Source of the DNA: Bacillota bacterium | GTDB taxonomy: Bacteria > Bacillota_C > Negativicutes > CTSoil-072 | Assembly (NCBI GenBank): GCA_017861495.1 | Contig: JAGFXW010000047.1 | Coordinates: 1 to 15,855, forward strand | Direction of reading: 5' to 3' | DNA: 15,855 nt | Shown: in pieces, positions 15,787 to 15,855 of the stretch | Layout: the number at the start of each line of letters is the position of its first letter | How positions within the stretch are numbered: position 1 is the stretch's first letter | Notes under the pieces: generated by a model | The model's database searches: none | What the model was told of the DNA's origin: nothing | Seen by the model: only the letters and a program-made list of their open reading frames with translations | Made by a program: the position numbers and the translations under genes

Positions 15787-15833
15787 TTTTGCAGATATAC
15801 TATGAATATAAAAGATCGCAGGGAGTGGTTATT

Positions 15834-15855
15834 GTGAAGAAAATGATGAAAAAAG
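15834..15855 (+). CDS. Start of a gene cut by the window edge, N-terminus MKKMMKK
   Basis: A GTG at 15834 has AGGGAG (15820-15825) eight bases upstream. Only seven codons are visible (MKKMMKK). The lysine-rich start fits the n-region of a signal peptide. With the Pho-box-like array just upstream, a phosphate-binding lipoprotein such as PstS is a reasonable guess, but the product cannot be read from seven residues. Confidence 0.5.

Overview
This window looks like a chromosomal piece of a low-to-mid GC Firmicute. The best guess is a Negativicutes member of the Sporomusa/Pelosinus type. That guess is an inference from three things: a single-gene IspH-ribosomal S1 fusion, the der-plsY-gpsA order, and Gram-positive style Shine-Dalgarno (SD) and promoter signals. 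All confidently called genes lie on the + strand. I see no insertion sequence, phage gene or CRISPR array.

Layout. (1) 1-2010: cstA, a pyruvate/peptide-type carbon-starvation transporter, closed by a strong terminator. (2) 2021-5132: an isoprenoid block behind an extended -10 promoter. It holds ispH fused to four S1 domains, then fni (type 2 IPP isomerase), so the enzyme that ends the MEP pathway and the one that balances its two products are co-transcribed. A terminator overlaps the fni stop. (3) 5215-9952: a conserved housekeeping group: a PDZ/radical-SAM/DUF512 protein of unknown function, the ribosome-assembly GTPase der, and the first steps of phospholipid synthesis (plsY acylates the glycerol-3-phosphate made by gpsA). 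(4) 10070-12979: a threonine block. An ACT-domain candidate regulator, hom and thrB lie behind a promoter whose -35 and -10 are covered by an 11-bp perfect inverted repeat. (5) 13010-14086: tRNA-Pro(GGG) with a near-consensus promoter, then a TRIC-type membrane channel. (6) 14193-15460: an M20 amidohydrolase with a terminator. (7) 15461-15855: a possible 55-aa small protein, four 11-bp-spaced Pho-box-like half-sites, and the first seven codons of a gene that runs off the window.

The main unexplained feature is a family of intergenic repeats, all in the same orientation: copy A (8686-8853, plsY/gpsA), copy B (9956-10050, degenerate, gpsA/ACT gene) and copy C (13141-13326, directly after tRNA-Pro). 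A and C share a 37-nt block and an 84-nt block. The segment between them differs in sequence but keeps the ability to form a hairpin. Each copy ends in the same GCGC(A/C)AGCCGGGTTTTCTAA tail. This fits a structured RNA or a mobile RNA-like repeat, and I do not recognise it as any known riboswitch or ncRNA. Other points to check are the operator-like palindrome in front of the threonine genes, the Pho-like box at the right edge, and a perfect internal ribosome binding site exactly at the IspH/S1 junction.
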